DNA from: Candidatus Faecousia intestinavium
Lineage (GTDB): Bacteria > Bacillota > Clostridia > Oscillospirales > Oscillospiraceae
DNA: 32,766 nucleotides
Reading direction: 5' to 3'
Assembly (NCBI GenBank): GCA_018715835.1
Contig: DVKV01000207.1
Location: forward strand, 1 to 32,766
Shown in pieces: positions 1-9,283 of the stretch (the stretch's first letter is position 1; each line of letters begins with the position of its first letter). The position numbers were made by a program, and so were the translations under genes. The notes under the pieces are model-generated. The model saw only the letters and a list, made by a program, of their open reading frames with translations, did not search any database and was not told the DNA's origin.

Positions 1-63
1 GCCTTCCATCACGGCGACGCAGCTATTTGTAGTACCAAGGTCAATACCGATAATCTTGCTCAT
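1..63 (-). CDS. dnaK: Molecular chaperone DnaK, N-terminal fragment (runs off window edge)
   Basis: Reverse complement reads MSKIIGIDLGTTNSCVAVMEG, the canonical DnaK N-terminus; lies directly downstream of grpE. Confidence 0.95.
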   Translation of the reverse strand, partial: MSKIIGIDLGTTNSCVAVMEG

Positions 64-113
64 AATCTTTTCCTCCTATATCGCAATGCAAAAATATACT
101 CGATTGGGGGCGA

Positions 114-647
114 TCAGTTGGCCACCTGCACCATGGCAAAGCGGACAATCTTGTCGCCGATTTTGAATCCCTTCTGGAACACCTGGGCGATGACGTTCTC
201 CTCCAGCTCGTCGCTTTCAATGTGCATCACCGCGTTGTGCAGGTTGGGATCGAAGGGGTCTCCCACCTGTCCGAAGATTTCCACGCCCAGGCCGGTGAGG
301 ATTTTCACCAGCTCGTTCATGGTCATTTCCACGCCTTTTTTGAATGCGGCATCGGCAGTTTCCTGCTGCAATGCCCGCTCCAGGTTGTCATAAACGGGAA
401 GCATCTTCGCCACGGCGTCGGCCTTGCCGTTGCCGTAGGAGGCTTCCTTCTCCTTGACGGTCCGCTTGCGGAAGTTGTCAAACTCCGCCGCCACCCGCAG
501 GTGGGCGTCCCGTTCGGCGTTGTATTTTTCCTCCCAGGGGTTGACTTCCGGGGTCTGGGCGGTTTCCTCGGTTTCCGGGGTTTCCGCCGGATCCTGGGTC
601 TGCTCCTGGATTTCTTCCGTCAGTTCGGTTTTTTCTTTATTTTCCAC
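114..647 (-). CDS. grpE: Nucleotide exchange factor GrpE
   Basis: 177 aa; acidic N-terminus, then RVAAEFDNFRKRTVKEKE...LPVYDNLERAL...GVEIFGQVGDPFDPNLHNAVMHIE, typical of GrpE; between hrcA and dnaK. Confidence 0.95.
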   Translation of the reverse strand: MENKEKTELTEEIQEQTQDPAETPETEETAQTPEVNPWEEKYNAERDAHLRVAAEFDNFRKRTVKEKEASYGNGKADAVAKMLPVYDNLERALQQETADAAFKKGVEMTMNELVKILTGLGVEIFGQVGDPFDPNLHNAVMHIESDELEENVIAQVFQKGFKIGDKIVRFAMVQVAN

Positions 648-689
648 GTAATCGTGCCTCCTGTCATGGTTGGGTGTGGGCGGGTTCTG

Positions 690-1754
690 CTACTTCTGGT
701 GCCGCTCGCCTTCGGGCAGCTGGGGCGTTTCCGGTTTGGTAAACATTTTGGAAAGGCTTTCAGCGAAGTAACTCAGCCGGGCGGTCACCTTGGCGTAATC
801 CATTCGGGTGGGTCCTACCACACCGATGACACCCTGCATACCCTCGCCGATGTCAAATTTGGTCATCACCACAGAGGAGTCCTTCAGTTCGTCCGCCACG
901 TTTTCCGGTCCCACAATGACCTTGGTACCGTTGGCGCCCCGCATCACCGCCGGCAGATTTGCCAGCGCGTCCTCGTCCATGGATTCCAGCACCCGCTGGG
1001 CTTTATCCACATCCCGGTATTCCGGCAGTCCCAGCAGCCGGGACTGGCCCGCCACCGCCACATTGGTGGCGCCCTGATTCTTCAGGGTTTCCTGAACGAA
1101 ATCCAGAATCACCGGTACCAGACTGGCGGCGTTCCCTGCGGAACGCATCACTTTTTCCATCAGCTCACCGGTGAGCCCCTCCAGGGGAACCTCGGTCATG
1201 GTGGCATTGAGCAGGGCGCTGAGCAGTTTCAGGTCCGCCTCCGCCAGATTCACCGGCAGCTTGATCAGCTTGTTCACCACCTGATCCCCCGGAAGCATCA
1301 GAACCAAAATGATGTTCCCCGGCCCGGCCTGAACCAGCTCGAAGTGCTGAATGCTGGTGATGGCGGAGCGGGCGGCGGCGGTAATCGCCGGCAGGTTGGT
1401 GGCCTGGGACACCAGCTTGGCGACCTTTTCCACCATCTTATCCACCCGCTGCATCTTTTCCTCGATGGCGGTGTTGATGGAGCGGGTCTCATCGATGCTC
1501 AGCCGGTAGTCCATCATCAGCTCATCCACATACAGCCGGTATCCGGCAGCGGAGGGAATCCGCCCGGCGCTGGTGTGGGGCTGTTCCAGATATCCCATGG
1601 CAGTCAGCTCTGCCATTTCGTTGCGAATGGTTGCGGAGGAGTACTTCATGTCCGGCAGCTCGGTGATGGCTTTGGAGCCCACCGGCTCAGCGGTTCGGAT
1701 GTACAGATCCACAACGGAGCGCAGGACTTTCTTTTTCCGTTCGCTCAGTTCCAT
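690..1754 (-). CDS. hrcA: Heat-inducible transcriptional repressor HrcA
   Basis: 354 aa; MELSERKKKVLRSVVDLYIRTAEPVGSKAI...SSATIRNEMAELTAMGYLEQPHTSAGRIPS is the HrcA winged-helix signature; CIRCE upstream. Confidence 0.96.
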   Translation of the reverse strand: MELSERKKKVLRSVVDLYIRTAEPVGSKAITELPDMKYSSATIRNEMAELTAMGYLEQPHTSAGRIPSAAGYRLYVDELMMDYRLSIDETRSINTAIEEKMQRVDKMVEKVAKLVSQATNLPAITAAARSAITSIQHFELVQAGPGNIILVLMLPGDQVVNKLIKLPVNLAEADLKLLSALLNATMTEVPLEGLTGELMEKVMRSAGNAASLVPVILDFVQETLKNQGATNVAVAGQSRLLGLPEYRDVDKAQRVLESMDEDALANLPAVMRGANGTKVIVGPENVADELKDSSVVMTKFDIGEGMQGVIGVVGPTRMDYAKVTARLSYFAESLSKMFTKPETPQLPEGERHQK

Positions 1755-1775
1755 GAGCCTTCCTCCTTTTTCGTT

Positions 1776-1802
1776 TTAGCACTCCATATCTCTGAGTGCT
1801 AA
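1776..1802 (-). promoter_or_regulatory. CIRCE operator (HrcA binding site)
   Basis: TTAGCACTC-N9-GAGTGCTAA, exact match to the CIRCE consensus, just upstream of hrcA. Confidence 0.96.
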
Positions 1803-1806
1803 GCAC

Positions 1807-1835
1807 ACTATAGCAGAGAGTGCTAAAAAAGTCAA
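1807..1835 (-). promoter_or_regulatory. Sigma-A-type promoter of hrcA-grpE-dnaK
   Basis: On the minus strand TTGACT-N17-TATAGT, immediately upstream of CIRCE. Confidence 0.85.
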
Positions 1836-1883
1836 TGGGTGCTTTTTGAATTATTTTTGAACTTTTTCCAGAAAATATACGAA

Positions 1884-1917
1884 CAGCATCGGATGCCTCT
1901 GCCGGCCTCCGATGCTG
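1884..1917 (-). terminator. Putative terminator hairpin after rqcH
   Basis: CAGCATCGGA...TCCGATGCTG inverted repeat just 3' of the rqcH stop; weak T-tract. Confidence 0.5.
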
Positions 1918-1926
1918 CGTTGGGGA

Positions 1927-3678
1927 TTATTCGGTTTTGGTGGGCTCGGCGTTCAGGGCGTCCACCACAATGTCTGCGTAGGGGTTGGCAATCACCGTCT
2001 TGTAGGTGTGGTAGATCACCATGCCGGGCTTGCCGTTGGGGATTTTCTTCACCTGCTTCACCGAGGTGACATCCACCGGCACGTTCCGGCCTCCGGTGGT
2101 CTCGGCGTAATAGGCCGCCAGCTGGGCCGCCTGGGTAATGGTGTTGTCCGGCGGGGTGGTTCCGCCGCAGGAGATGATCACATGGCTGCCGTGTACCTTG
2201 GATGCGTGGCACCAGATATCGTCCTTCCGGGCAAGCTTGAAGGTCAGCTCCTCATTCTGCCGGTTGTTCCGGCCCACATAGATGGGGTAGCCATCGGTGG
2301 AAACAAAACGCATGGGGGCCAGCTTGCCCTGCTTCACCCGTTTCTTCCCGCCGTCCTGGCGCAGGTATCCCCCGTCGGACAGCTCCCGGCGGATTTCCTC
2401 CAGCTCCGCCTCGTTCTGGGCCCGGTTCAGCTCCTCCAGCACGCTTTTCAGGTATTCCAGTTCCGTCTGCCCCAAGGAGATCTGGTGGGTCAGCTCCTTC
2501 TCGGCGTTTTTCATCCGGGTGTAGTCCTTATAAAACTTGGCTGCATTCTGCTGGGGGGAGAGGATGGGAGACAAGGGGATGTCCACCATCTTCATTTCCT
2601 CGTCGTAAAAGTCCTCGCAGGAGATCACCGTCTGGCCCTTCACCACCCGGTGGAGGTTCGCCGTGAGAATGTCTCCCAGCTGCCGCAGCCGCTCCCGGTC
2701 ATAGGTGGCCTGCAGTTCCTTTTCCTGAATGGCCAGCTTCCGGGTCAGCCGGGTGCACAGATTCTGCACCGTTTTCCGGACGGACTGGCTTTTCTGCCGC
2801 ATGGCGTCCTTCCGGTCCCGGAGGGTATAGTAGCCGTCCAGCAAGGCCCCGAAGGATTCCGCTTTCTGGCAGCCTCCGTACTGCCGGATGGGGCAGAAGG
2901 CAAACTGCTTGGGAGTGCCGTCCGGGGCGGCATAGTAGTAGGGCCTGGGGTGCACTCCATACTCCCGGAAAAAGTCCGCCAGCTTCCGGGCGGTATCCTC
3001 CCGGTCCAGAGCAGAAACCCGGGCATCGATGTCACCGGCGGCGAACAGCGCCGCCTCCCGGCACACCAGGGGGGACAATCCTCCCAGGGTGTCCATCAGC
3101 CGGTCCGCCAGCACATCCGCCCCGGGCCGGTCCAGAATGGCGGCAAAGTCCGGGCTTTCCAGCGGATTTTCTTTGGTCACCGGTTCCGGCGGGATGTATT
3201 TCAGCCCCGGCAGGGCGGGCCGCCGGGTTGTTTCATCCAGGCCAATCCGGCGCAGGCAGTCCAGAATCCGCCCATCGGGAGCCAGCAGATACAGGTTGCA
3301 GGTCCGGCCCATCAGTTCCGCCGCCAGCTGCTTCTGTACGGCGTCCCCCATTTCGTCGGTGCAGTCAAAGGTGAAAAACGCCGCCCGCTCCATGGGAAGC
3401 TGGGTGATTTCCGTGAGCCTGGCCCCCAGAAGGTGCTTTCGCAGCAGCATGCAGAACATGGGCGGCTCCGCCGGATTCTCCGGAGAGGCGGACGTGAGGT
3501 GGAGCCTGGGAGCAGTGGGATTCACCGCAAAAAGCAGCTTTTCCCGGCTGTCCCGGCTGCGCAGATGCAGAATCAGGGTGTCCCGGCTGGGCTGGTGGAT
3601 TTTGTCCACCCTGGCCCCCAGGCACCGCTCCCGAACCTCCGCCAGTACGGCGGACAAAAAGACAGCGTCAAATGCCAT
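1927..3678 (-). CDS. rqcH: Rqc2/RqcH-type NFACT protein (ribosome quality control; fibronectin-binding-like family)
   Basis: 583 aa; N-terminal MAFDAVFLSAVLAEVRERCLGARVDKIHQPSRDTLILHLRS and C-terminal KDDIWCHASKVHGSHVII...PPDNTITQAAQLAAYYAE typical of NFACT proteins. Confidence 0.93.
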   Translation of the reverse strand: MAFDAVFLSAVLAEVRERCLGARVDKIHQPSRDTLILHLRSRDSREKLLFAVNPTAPRLHLTSASPENPAEPPMFCMLLRKHLLGARLTEITQLPMERAAFFTFDCTDEMGDAVQKQLAAELMGRTCNLYLLAPDGRILDCLRRIGLDETTRRPALPGLKYIPPEPVTKENPLESPDFAAILDRPGADVLADRLMDTLGGLSPLVCREAALFAAGDIDARVSALDREDTARKLADFFREYGVHPRPYYYAAPDGTPKQFAFCPIRQYGGCQKAESFGALLDGYYTLRDRKDAMRQKSQSVRKTVQNLCTRLTRKLAIQEKELQATYDRERLRQLGDILTANLHRVVKGQTVISCEDFYDEEMKMVDIPLSPILSPQQNAAKFYKDYTRMKNAEKELTHQISLGQTELEYLKSVLEELNRAQNEAELEEIRRELSDGGYLRQDGGKKRVKQGKLAPMRFVSTDGYPIYVGRNNRQNEELTFKLARKDDIWCHASKVHGSHVIISCGGTTPPDNTITQAAQLAAYYAETTGGRNVPVDVTSVKQVKKIPNGKPGMVIYHTYKTVIANPYADIVVDALNAEPTKTE

Positions 3679-4099
3679 GTTCCCCCTCCTGTTTCTCCGC
3701 CTCCTCCATCACGGCCCGGAACAGCTGGTTGATCCGTTTTGTCTGTCCCCCCAGATACAGGGCACCGAACAAAGCCTCCAGGCCGGTGGCCTTGGCGTAC
3801 TGGGCGGGGGTGGCGGATTTGGGCACCGCGTGAACGTGAGCGTTCTTGCCCCGGCGGTAGTAAGCCAGTTCCTCCTCCGTCAGCAAAGGCAGCAGCTTGT
3901 CCACAAATTTCGCCTGAGCCGTGGCATTCACCATGGCAATGGTGTCCCGGTGGAGCCGGTCCACGGTTTTCTCCCCCTGGGCGCACAGGTACGCCCGGCA
4001 GAGGATTTCAAACACACAGTCCCCCATATGAGCAAGGCCCAGATTGGAGATGGCATCGATCTCCTGCCGGGACAGATTCATTTCAAAATAGTTTTCCAT
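3668..4099 (-). CDS. mrnC: Mini-ribonuclease III
   Basis: MENYFEMNLSRQEIDAISNLGLAHMGDCVFEILCRAYL...AQAKFVDKLLPLLTEEELAYYRRGKNAHVHAVPKSATPAQYAKATGLEALFGALYL; start at 4099 is preferred over the longer ORF track call (to 5026), whose extension is antisense to other genes. Confidence 0.92.
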   Translation of the reverse strand: MENYFEMNLSRQEIDAISNLGLAHMGDCVFEILCRAYLCAQGEKTVDRLHRDTIAMVNATAQAKFVDKLLPLLTEEELAYYRRGKNAHVHAVPKSATPAQYAKATGLEALFGALYLGGQTKRINQLFRAVMEEAEKQEGEHGI

Positions 4100-4581
4100 A
4101 ATTTCCCCCGATTGACCAGGAATTGGGCGCACAGCCCGGTAAAAATACCGCTGACAATACTGGCGGCGATGAGCACCGGCAGGTATACCACCAGCGCGGG
4201 TGTTCCGGTGATGAAAATGGCCATGGCCATCTGCCCGATGGAGTGGGCAATGGCCCCCAGGGCTCCCGCCACCCACAGCTGCTTTTTCGTCAGAATTTTC
4301 TTCACCAGCACCGTCACCAAGATAGCGCACAGCCCGCCGGCGGCGGAATAAAAAATCGTACCGAACCCGGCAAAAATCGCGCCCAGGAAAATCCGGACGA
4401 ACAGCACACAGGCTCCCTCCCGGCTGCCCAGGGCGAACACGGTGAACACCGTGACGATGTTGGCAAGTCCCAGCTTCAGGCCCGGCACCGGCACCAGCGG
4501 CGGAATCTGGGCTTCCACCAGGAAAATGGTCAGCGCGATGGCGGTCAGCAGGCCCAGCAGGGTGAGCTTTCTGGTTTTCAC
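4078..4581 (-). CDS. Gx transporter family protein (heptaprenyl diphosphate synthase component I-like)
   Basis: 167 aa membrane protein; KLTLLGLLTAIALTIFLVEAQIPPLVPVPGLKLGLANIVTVFTVF...GAIAHSIGQ pattern. Confidence 0.85.
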   Translation of the reverse strand: MKTRKLTLLGLLTAIALTIFLVEAQIPPLVPVPGLKLGLANIVTVFTVFALGSREGACVLFVRIFLGAIFAGFGTIFYSAAGGLCAILVTVLVKKILTKKQLWVAGALGAIAHSIGQMAMAIFITGTPALVVYLPVLIAASIVSGIFTGLCAQFLVNRGKLWKTILK

Positions 4582-4693
4582 GGCATTCCCTCCTTTTCAC
4601 GCTATACCATATCAGATTTTTCCCCGGTTGTAAAGAAAGTTCCCCTCCCGAACCCGCTGGAAAGCTTTTCTGGTATATTCTATTTTTTAGTAC

Positions 4694-4723
4694 TTGACAA
4701 TACACAGTAGTTGGTATAGGATA
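4694..4723 (+). promoter_or_regulatory. Promoter/possible operator of the PadR operon
   Basis: AGTACTTGACAATACACAGTAGTTGGTATAGGAT: TTGACA -35 and TAGGAT -10 at about 17 bp spacing; TACT...AGTA half-sites flank the -35. Confidence 0.6.
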
Positions 4724-4738
4724 GGAGCAGAAGGAGGG

Positions 4739-5062
4739 ATGCTGGTGAACGCCCAGTTCAAAAAAGGCGTGTTGGAGCTGATTGTGCTGGAATCCGTCCG
4801 GAAACGGGATATGTACGGCTACGAGCTGGTGGCGGAAGTGTCCAAGGTGGTGGATGTGAACGAAGGAACCATCTATCCCCTGCTGAAGCGGCTGACCAAC
4901 GAACATTATTTTGAAACCTATCTCCGGGAATCCACGGAAGGCCCGCCCCGAAAATACTATCACCTTACCGCCGCCGGAGTCCTGTACCGGGACCAGCTGG
5001 AAAAGGAATGGCTCCAATTTTCCCAACAGGTGAATGATTTTTTACAAGAGCATGGCGTCTGA
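4739..5062 (+). CDS. PadR family transcriptional regulator
   Basis: MLVNAQFKKGVLELIVLESVRKRDMYGYELVAEVSKVVDVNEGTIYPLLKRLTNEHYFETYLRESTEGPPRKYYHLTAAG, classic PadR; RBS AAGGAGGG overlaps the ATG closely, so the nearby GTG (4745) is possible. Confidence 0.95.
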   Translation: MLVNAQFKKGVLELIVLESVRKRDMYGYELVAEVSKVVDVNEGTIYPLLKRLTNEHYFETYLRESTEGPPRKYYHLTAAGVLYRDQLEKEWLQFSQQVNDFLQEHGV

Positions 5063-5083
5063 CCCACAGGAAGGAGTATGTCT

Positions 5084-5833
5084 ATGAGCAAAGAGGAATT
5101 TTTGAAACAGCTGCAGGAGCGCATCCGGATTCTGCAGCCGTCGGAACAGCAGGATATCCTGGACGAATACGCCCAGCACATCCAGATGCGGATGGAAGGG
5201 GGACTGTCCGAGGAGGAAGCCATCCGGGACTTTGGCTCCCTGGATGATCTGGTGGCCCAGATTCTGGAAGCCTACCACATCAGCCCCGACTGGCAGGACC
5301 GGATCAAGGCCCCCAGTCCTACGGTAAAGGAGGCAATGGCCGCGGGTGTCGGATGGATAGAGCGGGTCCGGCAGAAAGCCCAAAGCGTCTGGGGGAACTT
5401 CCGGAGCTGGCTGTCCGGGAAATGGAACCGGATAAAAACCGCCCTGCACAGGGAAAAGCCGCCTGTCCAGCCCAAGCCGCCCAAGGAAGAATCCCACACC
5501 TTTGGAAATTGGCTGAAAAACACCAACCGGAAATTCTGGTCCCTGATGGGCGCCCTGTTTGCCTGGTGTCTCCGGACGGTGAAAGTGCTGTGCCGGTGGG
5601 CCTGGAACGCTGCTCTGCTGTGCGCTGCCGTTCCGGTCTTCTGCGCAGCGGGATTTTTCCTGATCTGCGCCGGAACCCTGACGGTGCTGCTGGTTCAGGG
5701 GTATCCGGTGGTGGGTCTGCTGCTGGGAAGTGTGGGTCTGGTTCTGTTCGGCGGCGGTGTACTGGTGTTTGCCCTCACCCTGATCTGGCGGAAACCGGCC
5801 AATGGAAACAAGGAGGTGCCCGACCATGCGTAA
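5084..5833 (+). CDS. DUF1700 family protein (HAAS-domain, membrane-associated)
   Basis: MSKEEFLKQLQERIRILQPSEQQDILDEYAQHIQMRMEGGLSEEEAIRDFGSLDDLVAQILEAY, the DUF1700 N-terminal signature; C-terminal TM segments; downstream of PadR. Alternative ATG at 5078. Confidence 0.88.
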   Translation: MSKEEFLKQLQERIRILQPSEQQDILDEYAQHIQMRMEGGLSEEEAIRDFGSLDDLVAQILEAYHISPDWQDRIKAPSPTVKEAMAAGVGWIERVRQKAQSVWGNFRSWLSGKWNRIKTALHREKPPVQPKPPKEESHTFGNWLKNTNRKFWSLMGALFAWCLRTVKVLCRWAWNAALLCAAVPVFCAAGFFLICAGTLTVLLVQGYPVVGLLLGSVGLVLFGGGVLVFALTLIWRKPANGNKEVPDHA

Positions 5834-6374
5834 ACTGCGGATTACTGCGCTGATTCTGGTGTGCCTGGGGCTGCTGATTGGCGGCATCGGCATTGGGATG
5901 TGCTTTGTGGAGGCTTCCAGCTTCACCTACCGGGACACCGTCCGGCTAAACATGACCCAGACCGATACCGTATTCACTTCCATCTACCTGGACGAGGAGG
6001 AAAAACTGACAGGGTATGAAATCTATGACTCCAACTCCCAGAATATTGTCCTTTCCCCCGATGCCCAGATTCCCCAGATTCAAACGGATTCCCAGTTGGA
6101 GGAAGGCGTGGTGCAGGTGGAGGTGGCGTACCGGAGTATTCCAGGCTTCACACCATATCTCTTGACGGCCAGCCTTGTAAACAACGAAGTCCAGCGCATC
6201 CTGTATATTTCAAACGGCTTTATGCAGCCAACGGCAATTTTGTCTGTCAAAGATCAGCTTCTCTCCGACATCAAAAATCGCCGGATTGGAGAATACCAAT
6301 TTGCCGAGATCATCGGCGTGACCTTCACCGTGAACCCGGCAGACCGGGACAAAATTGAGCCCCTATTTGGATGA
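5826..6374 (+). CDS. Membrane-anchored/exported hypothetical protein of the PadR-DUF1700 operon
   Basis: MRKLRITALILVCLGLLIGGIGIGMCF TM/signal anchor followed by beta-rich extracellular part; overlaps the end of the DUF1700 gene. Confidence 0.75.
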   Translation: MRKLRITALILVCLGLLIGGIGIGMCFVEASSFTYRDTVRLNMTQTDTVFTSIYLDEEEKLTGYEIYDSNSQNIVLSPDAQIPQIQTDSQLEEGVVQVEVAYRSIPGFTPYLLTASLVNNEVQRILYISNGFMQPTAILSVKDQLLSDIKNRRIGEYQFAEIIGVTFTVNPADRDKIEPLFG

Positions 6375-6380
6375 CTAAGA

Positions 6381-6413
6381 CAATCCCCCGGACGCCAGGC
6401 ATCCGGGGGTTGT
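6381..6413 (+). terminator. Rho-independent terminator (probably bidirectional)
   Basis: CAATCCCCCGGA...TCCGGGGGTTG hairpin between convergent genes. Confidence 0.8.
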
Positions 6414-6421
6414 TATGTAAA

Positions 6422-7213
6422 TCAGGCTTCCTGCCGGGAAATGGCCCAGATGTTGCGGATCTGGTCTTCCAATTCCTCATAGCTCCACAGCTTCCGGGAG
6501 CGCAGACGGCTGTTGGGGTCGTTGACCTGGAATTTCCCATCCTTCACCCCGGTGAGGACGATGTAGTGGCCGGTGGTGGTGAAGTCCCCGGGACCCATGG
6601 CCAAGATCACCGGATTTCCTTCCTCCAGGGCATTGGTGATCTTTTTCTTCACCAGGGGAAGTTCCGTGGCCGTCAGCCCCAGCTGGGCGGCCCCCTCGCT
6701 GATTAAGGTCCAGGAAGAGCCGGAGCCGCTGGAATAGTAGCCGCTGCGCTGAGCGAATTTGGCGATCTGGTCCGGGGACATATTGCTGTCCCCCGTCAGG
6801 TAGTAGCCCACCATAGCCAGGCAGGTGGGACCGCAGCCGGTAATGGCGATGCAGCTGCTGCCATAGTCCTGGTATCCCCACATGGGGTCCCACTGCAAAA
6901 ACAAGGGCACCCCCTGGCTGTCCTGGTAGGCGGACAAATCCACTTTCACTTCCTCCCGGAAGGGATAGTTCAGCACAAAGTCCCGGGTCTCCGGGTTGCT
7001 TTCATACAAATCAATAATGGATTGGGGATACTCGCCGTAGGAAATTCCCTTTTCCTCGGCAAAGGCTTTTACTTCTTTTTCAGCGGCACTTCGGTTCGTC
7101 CAGGAGAAGGACACATCCCGATAGAAATTGTAGATTGGTTTGGCCCCCAGAAGACCGGCCAGCAATACCGCCGTCAGGACAAACAGGGCCACAAGCCCCT
7201 TTCTGTTTCTCAT
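6422..7213 (-). CDS. C39-family-like secreted/membrane-anchored peptidase
   Basis: N-terminal TM MRNRKGLVALFVLTAVLLAGLLG; VPLFLQWDPMWGYQDYGSSCIAITGCGPTCLAMVGYYLTG...GHYIVLTGVKDGKFQVNDPNSR typical of peptidase_C39_2; RBS AGGAGGG upstream of ATG at 7213. Confidence 0.87.
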   Translation of the reverse strand: MRNRKGLVALFVLTAVLLAGLLGAKPIYNFYRDVSFSWTNRSAAEKEVKAFAEEKGISYGEYPQSIIDLYESNPETRDFVLNYPFREEVKVDLSAYQDSQGVPLFLQWDPMWGYQDYGSSCIAITGCGPTCLAMVGYYLTGDSNMSPDQIAKFAQRSGYYSSGSGSSWTLISEGAAQLGLTATELPLVKKKITNALEEGNPVILAMGPGDFTTTGHYIVLTGVKDGKFQVNDPNSRLRSRKLWSYEELEDQIRNIWAISRQEA

Positions 7214-7328
7214 TTGTCTTACCCTCCTTTTGGATGGGCCTATGATACCACAGCCGGTATTAGGAAGTCTTTTCGGCTGGATTAAGATTTTCTTATTTTT
7301 CCAGGCCATCTTTCTTTGCCTGTGAAAA

Positions 7329-7354
7329 GGAGGGTTCTCTGCCGAGAGCCCTCC
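7329..7354 (-). terminator. Terminator of the lipoprotein gene
   Basis: On the minus strand GGAGGGCTCTCGGCAGAGAACCCTCC followed by TTTTC. Confidence 0.7.
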
Positions 7355-7396
7355 CTGGTTATGGAATTGCTTGTCATCCGGAAACCATCCCGGCCG

Positions 7397-7831
7397 TTAC
7401 CAGGAAATCATCGCCAGCGTCCGTCCTTCGGCATCCAGATATACCACATCCTGAACCTGGTGTTCTCCCATCATGGAGAAGGCCACCATCCACACATCCG
7501 CATCCGGGTCATAGAATACCGCCGTCATATCGTGGTCACGGGGGTATTCCAACTCGGCGCGCTCCGCCGCTTCCACCGTGGTGTTGATCTCGCAGGAGAT
7601 GATGTTGTGAAAGCCCTCCTGTCTGAACCGGATATCTCCAGCAAATTCCACATCCTCAGACAGATAAAGTTCCATGTCCTCTTCATAGGAAAATCTCGGT
7701 GCATCTTCTTTGCTCACTTCCAGCAGCACAAAGGATTCCTCCGTACTTGCCGCCTGCTCTTCCACCTGGGTGGCACACCCGGCAAGCAGCAGAATCACTC
7801 CAATCAGCAGCCATGCCATTGTTTTTCGCAT
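7397..7831 (-). CDS. Putative lipoprotein
   Basis: MRKTMAWLLIGVILLLAGCATQ: signal peptide with LLAGC lipobox; GGAGGTGAACCGT-ATG RBS. Confidence 0.8.
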   Translation of the reverse strand: MRKTMAWLLIGVILLLAGCATQVEEQAASTEESFVLLEVSKEDAPRFSYEEDMELYLSEDVEFAGDIRFRQEGFHNIISCEINTTVEAAERAELEYPRDHDMTAVFYDPDADVWMVAFSMMGEHQVQDVVYLDAEGRTLAMISW

Positions 7832-7925
7832 ACGGTTCACCTCCATTCCAATTTCCCATGTCTTCAGAAATATTGTAACAGATGTCCCCGTAAAAAGCAA
7901 CAATTTACCCCAGAAAGCTCCTGGT

Positions 7926-8393
7926 TTACCGGATTTTTTTACCGTCCAGCACCGCTTCCAGCAGCTTATCCCCCCGGTAGCGCAGTGTGAGCAGAAAGAA
8001 TGGTGCGTCCTGCCACAGAAGGTCCAGGAAAATATCGTCTCCCTCCCACTTGGGCAGCTGATCCAGAAATTCCCGGCTTACCCATTGCAGCTCTCCTTCG
8101 TCGCATTCTTTCAGCTCCCCAGTAAAGCCATCGGCGGTAAACAGATACATGTACTCCCCCACCGTACCTTCCTGCAGGAAGGTCACCACGCCCCGGCACC
8201 GCCAGGAGGTCAGATTCAGTCCGGTTTCTTCCCGTGCTTCCCGGAGCAGGCATTCCTCGGGGCTTTCCTCCCCCTCGAACTTGCCGCCGATGCCAATCCA
8301 CTTGTCCTTGTTGATGTCGTTTTTCTTTTTCACCCGGTGGAGCATGAGAACCTCCTGCCCGCGGGTTACATAACACAGTGTGGTATTGATCAC
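7926..8393 (-). CDS. Nudix hydrolase (8-oxo-dGTP diphosphatase-like)
   Basis: GTG start overlapping the upstream stop (GTGA); GIGGKFEGEESPEECLLREAREETGL matches the Nudix box GX5EX7REUXEEXGU. Confidence 0.92.
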   Translation of the reverse strand: MINTTLCYVTRGQEVLMLHRVKKKNDINKDKWIGIGGKFEGEESPEECLLREAREETGLNLTSWRCRGVVTFLQEGTVGEYMYLFTADGFTGELKECDEGELQWVSREFLDQLPKWEGDDIFLDLLWQDAPFFLLTLRYRGDKLLEAVLDGKKIR

Positions 8394-9283
8394 GGTTCTG
8401 CCCTCCGTACCAGGGAAATGGCGTGGTGCAGGTTCTCCACCAGGATTTCTCCGTGGCCTTCTTCCCGCTCTCCGTCCAGGGTCCAGGGCATCTCCGGGTT
8501 GGCGTAAATTTTCACCTTTTTCGCCGTACGGAAGGTAATCATCTCGCAGTTGTACACCTGATTCTGTACCGCCCGGATGCACTCGCCGATTTCCTCCAGA
8601 TTCCGGGCAGAGCGAACCAGCAGCACCTCAAACAGGCCGTCACCCATGTCCACCTGCTTGGGGTCCAGGGTCAGGATTCCGCCGATGGAGGTGGAGTTGC
8701 AGATGGCGCCGAACAGGAAGTCATCCTCAATCAGCTGGTCGTCAATCTCCATTCGAATGGGTTCCTTGTGAATCTGGGAAAGCTCGGAAATCCCCCCCAG
8801 CACATAGGCGGTGTGGCCCAGGGCGTTCTTGATATTCTGGGGAATCAGGTAGCTGGATTTGGTAAAGGCACCGAAGGATGCCACATAGGAAAAATACCGA
8901 TCGGCAAACCGCCCCACGTCCAGGGGCACCGGCTCCCCCTCCAGAATATCCCGGGCCGCCTGAAGCACATTGCCGGACAGCTTCAGGCTGGAAGCGAAAT
9001 CATTGGTGGTACCCGCGGGAATATAGCCCACCGGGGTTTTGCAGCCGGACCGGAGCAGTCCCGTTACCGTCTCGTTCATGGTACCGTCGCCGCCGCAGCA
9101 TACCACCAGATCCACCTGGCTGCCCCAGGTTTCCACCGCCTTGGCAGCGCTGCCGGGACCGCTGGTCATGGAGATGATGACCTCATACCCTGCCTGATTG
9201 AACATCAGCAGAATCTCCGGCAGGGCTTTGTTGGCTTTTTTTTGCCCGGCTACGGGATTCATTACAAACAGCATCTTTTTCAT
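8390..9283 (-). CDS. Diacylglycerol kinase family (YegS/BmrU-like) lipid kinase
   Basis: MKKMLFVMNPVAGQKKANKALPEIL...VVCCGGDGTMNETVTGLL...PVGYIPAGTTNDFASSLKL: NPxxG and GGDGT motifs. Confidence 0.94.
   Translation of the reverse strand: MKKMLFVMNPVAGQKKANKALPEILLMFNQAGYEVIISMTSGPGSAAKAVETWGSQVDLVVCCGGDGTMNETVTGLLRSGCKTPVGYIPAGTTNDFASSLKLSGNVLQAARDILEGEPVPLDVGRFADRYFSYVASFGAFTKSSYLIPQNIKNALGHTAYVLGGISELSQIHKEPIRMEIDDQLIEDDFLFGAICNSTSIGGILTLDPKQVDMGDGLFEVLLVRSARNLEEIGECIRAVQNQVYNCEMITFRTAKKVKIYANPEMPWTLDGEREEGHGEILVENLHHAISLVRRAEP

Noticed and set aside
222-1802. 526 aa plus-strand ORF opposite grpE/hrcA
   Set aside because: Low-complexity His/Gly/Gln-rich translation, antisense to clear grpE and hrcA; typical GC-rich shadow ORF.
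4100-5026. N-terminal extension of the 452 aa minus-strand ORF over mrnC
   Set aside because: Crosses the Gx transporter and runs antisense to PadR; the real MrnC starts at MENYFEMN (4099).
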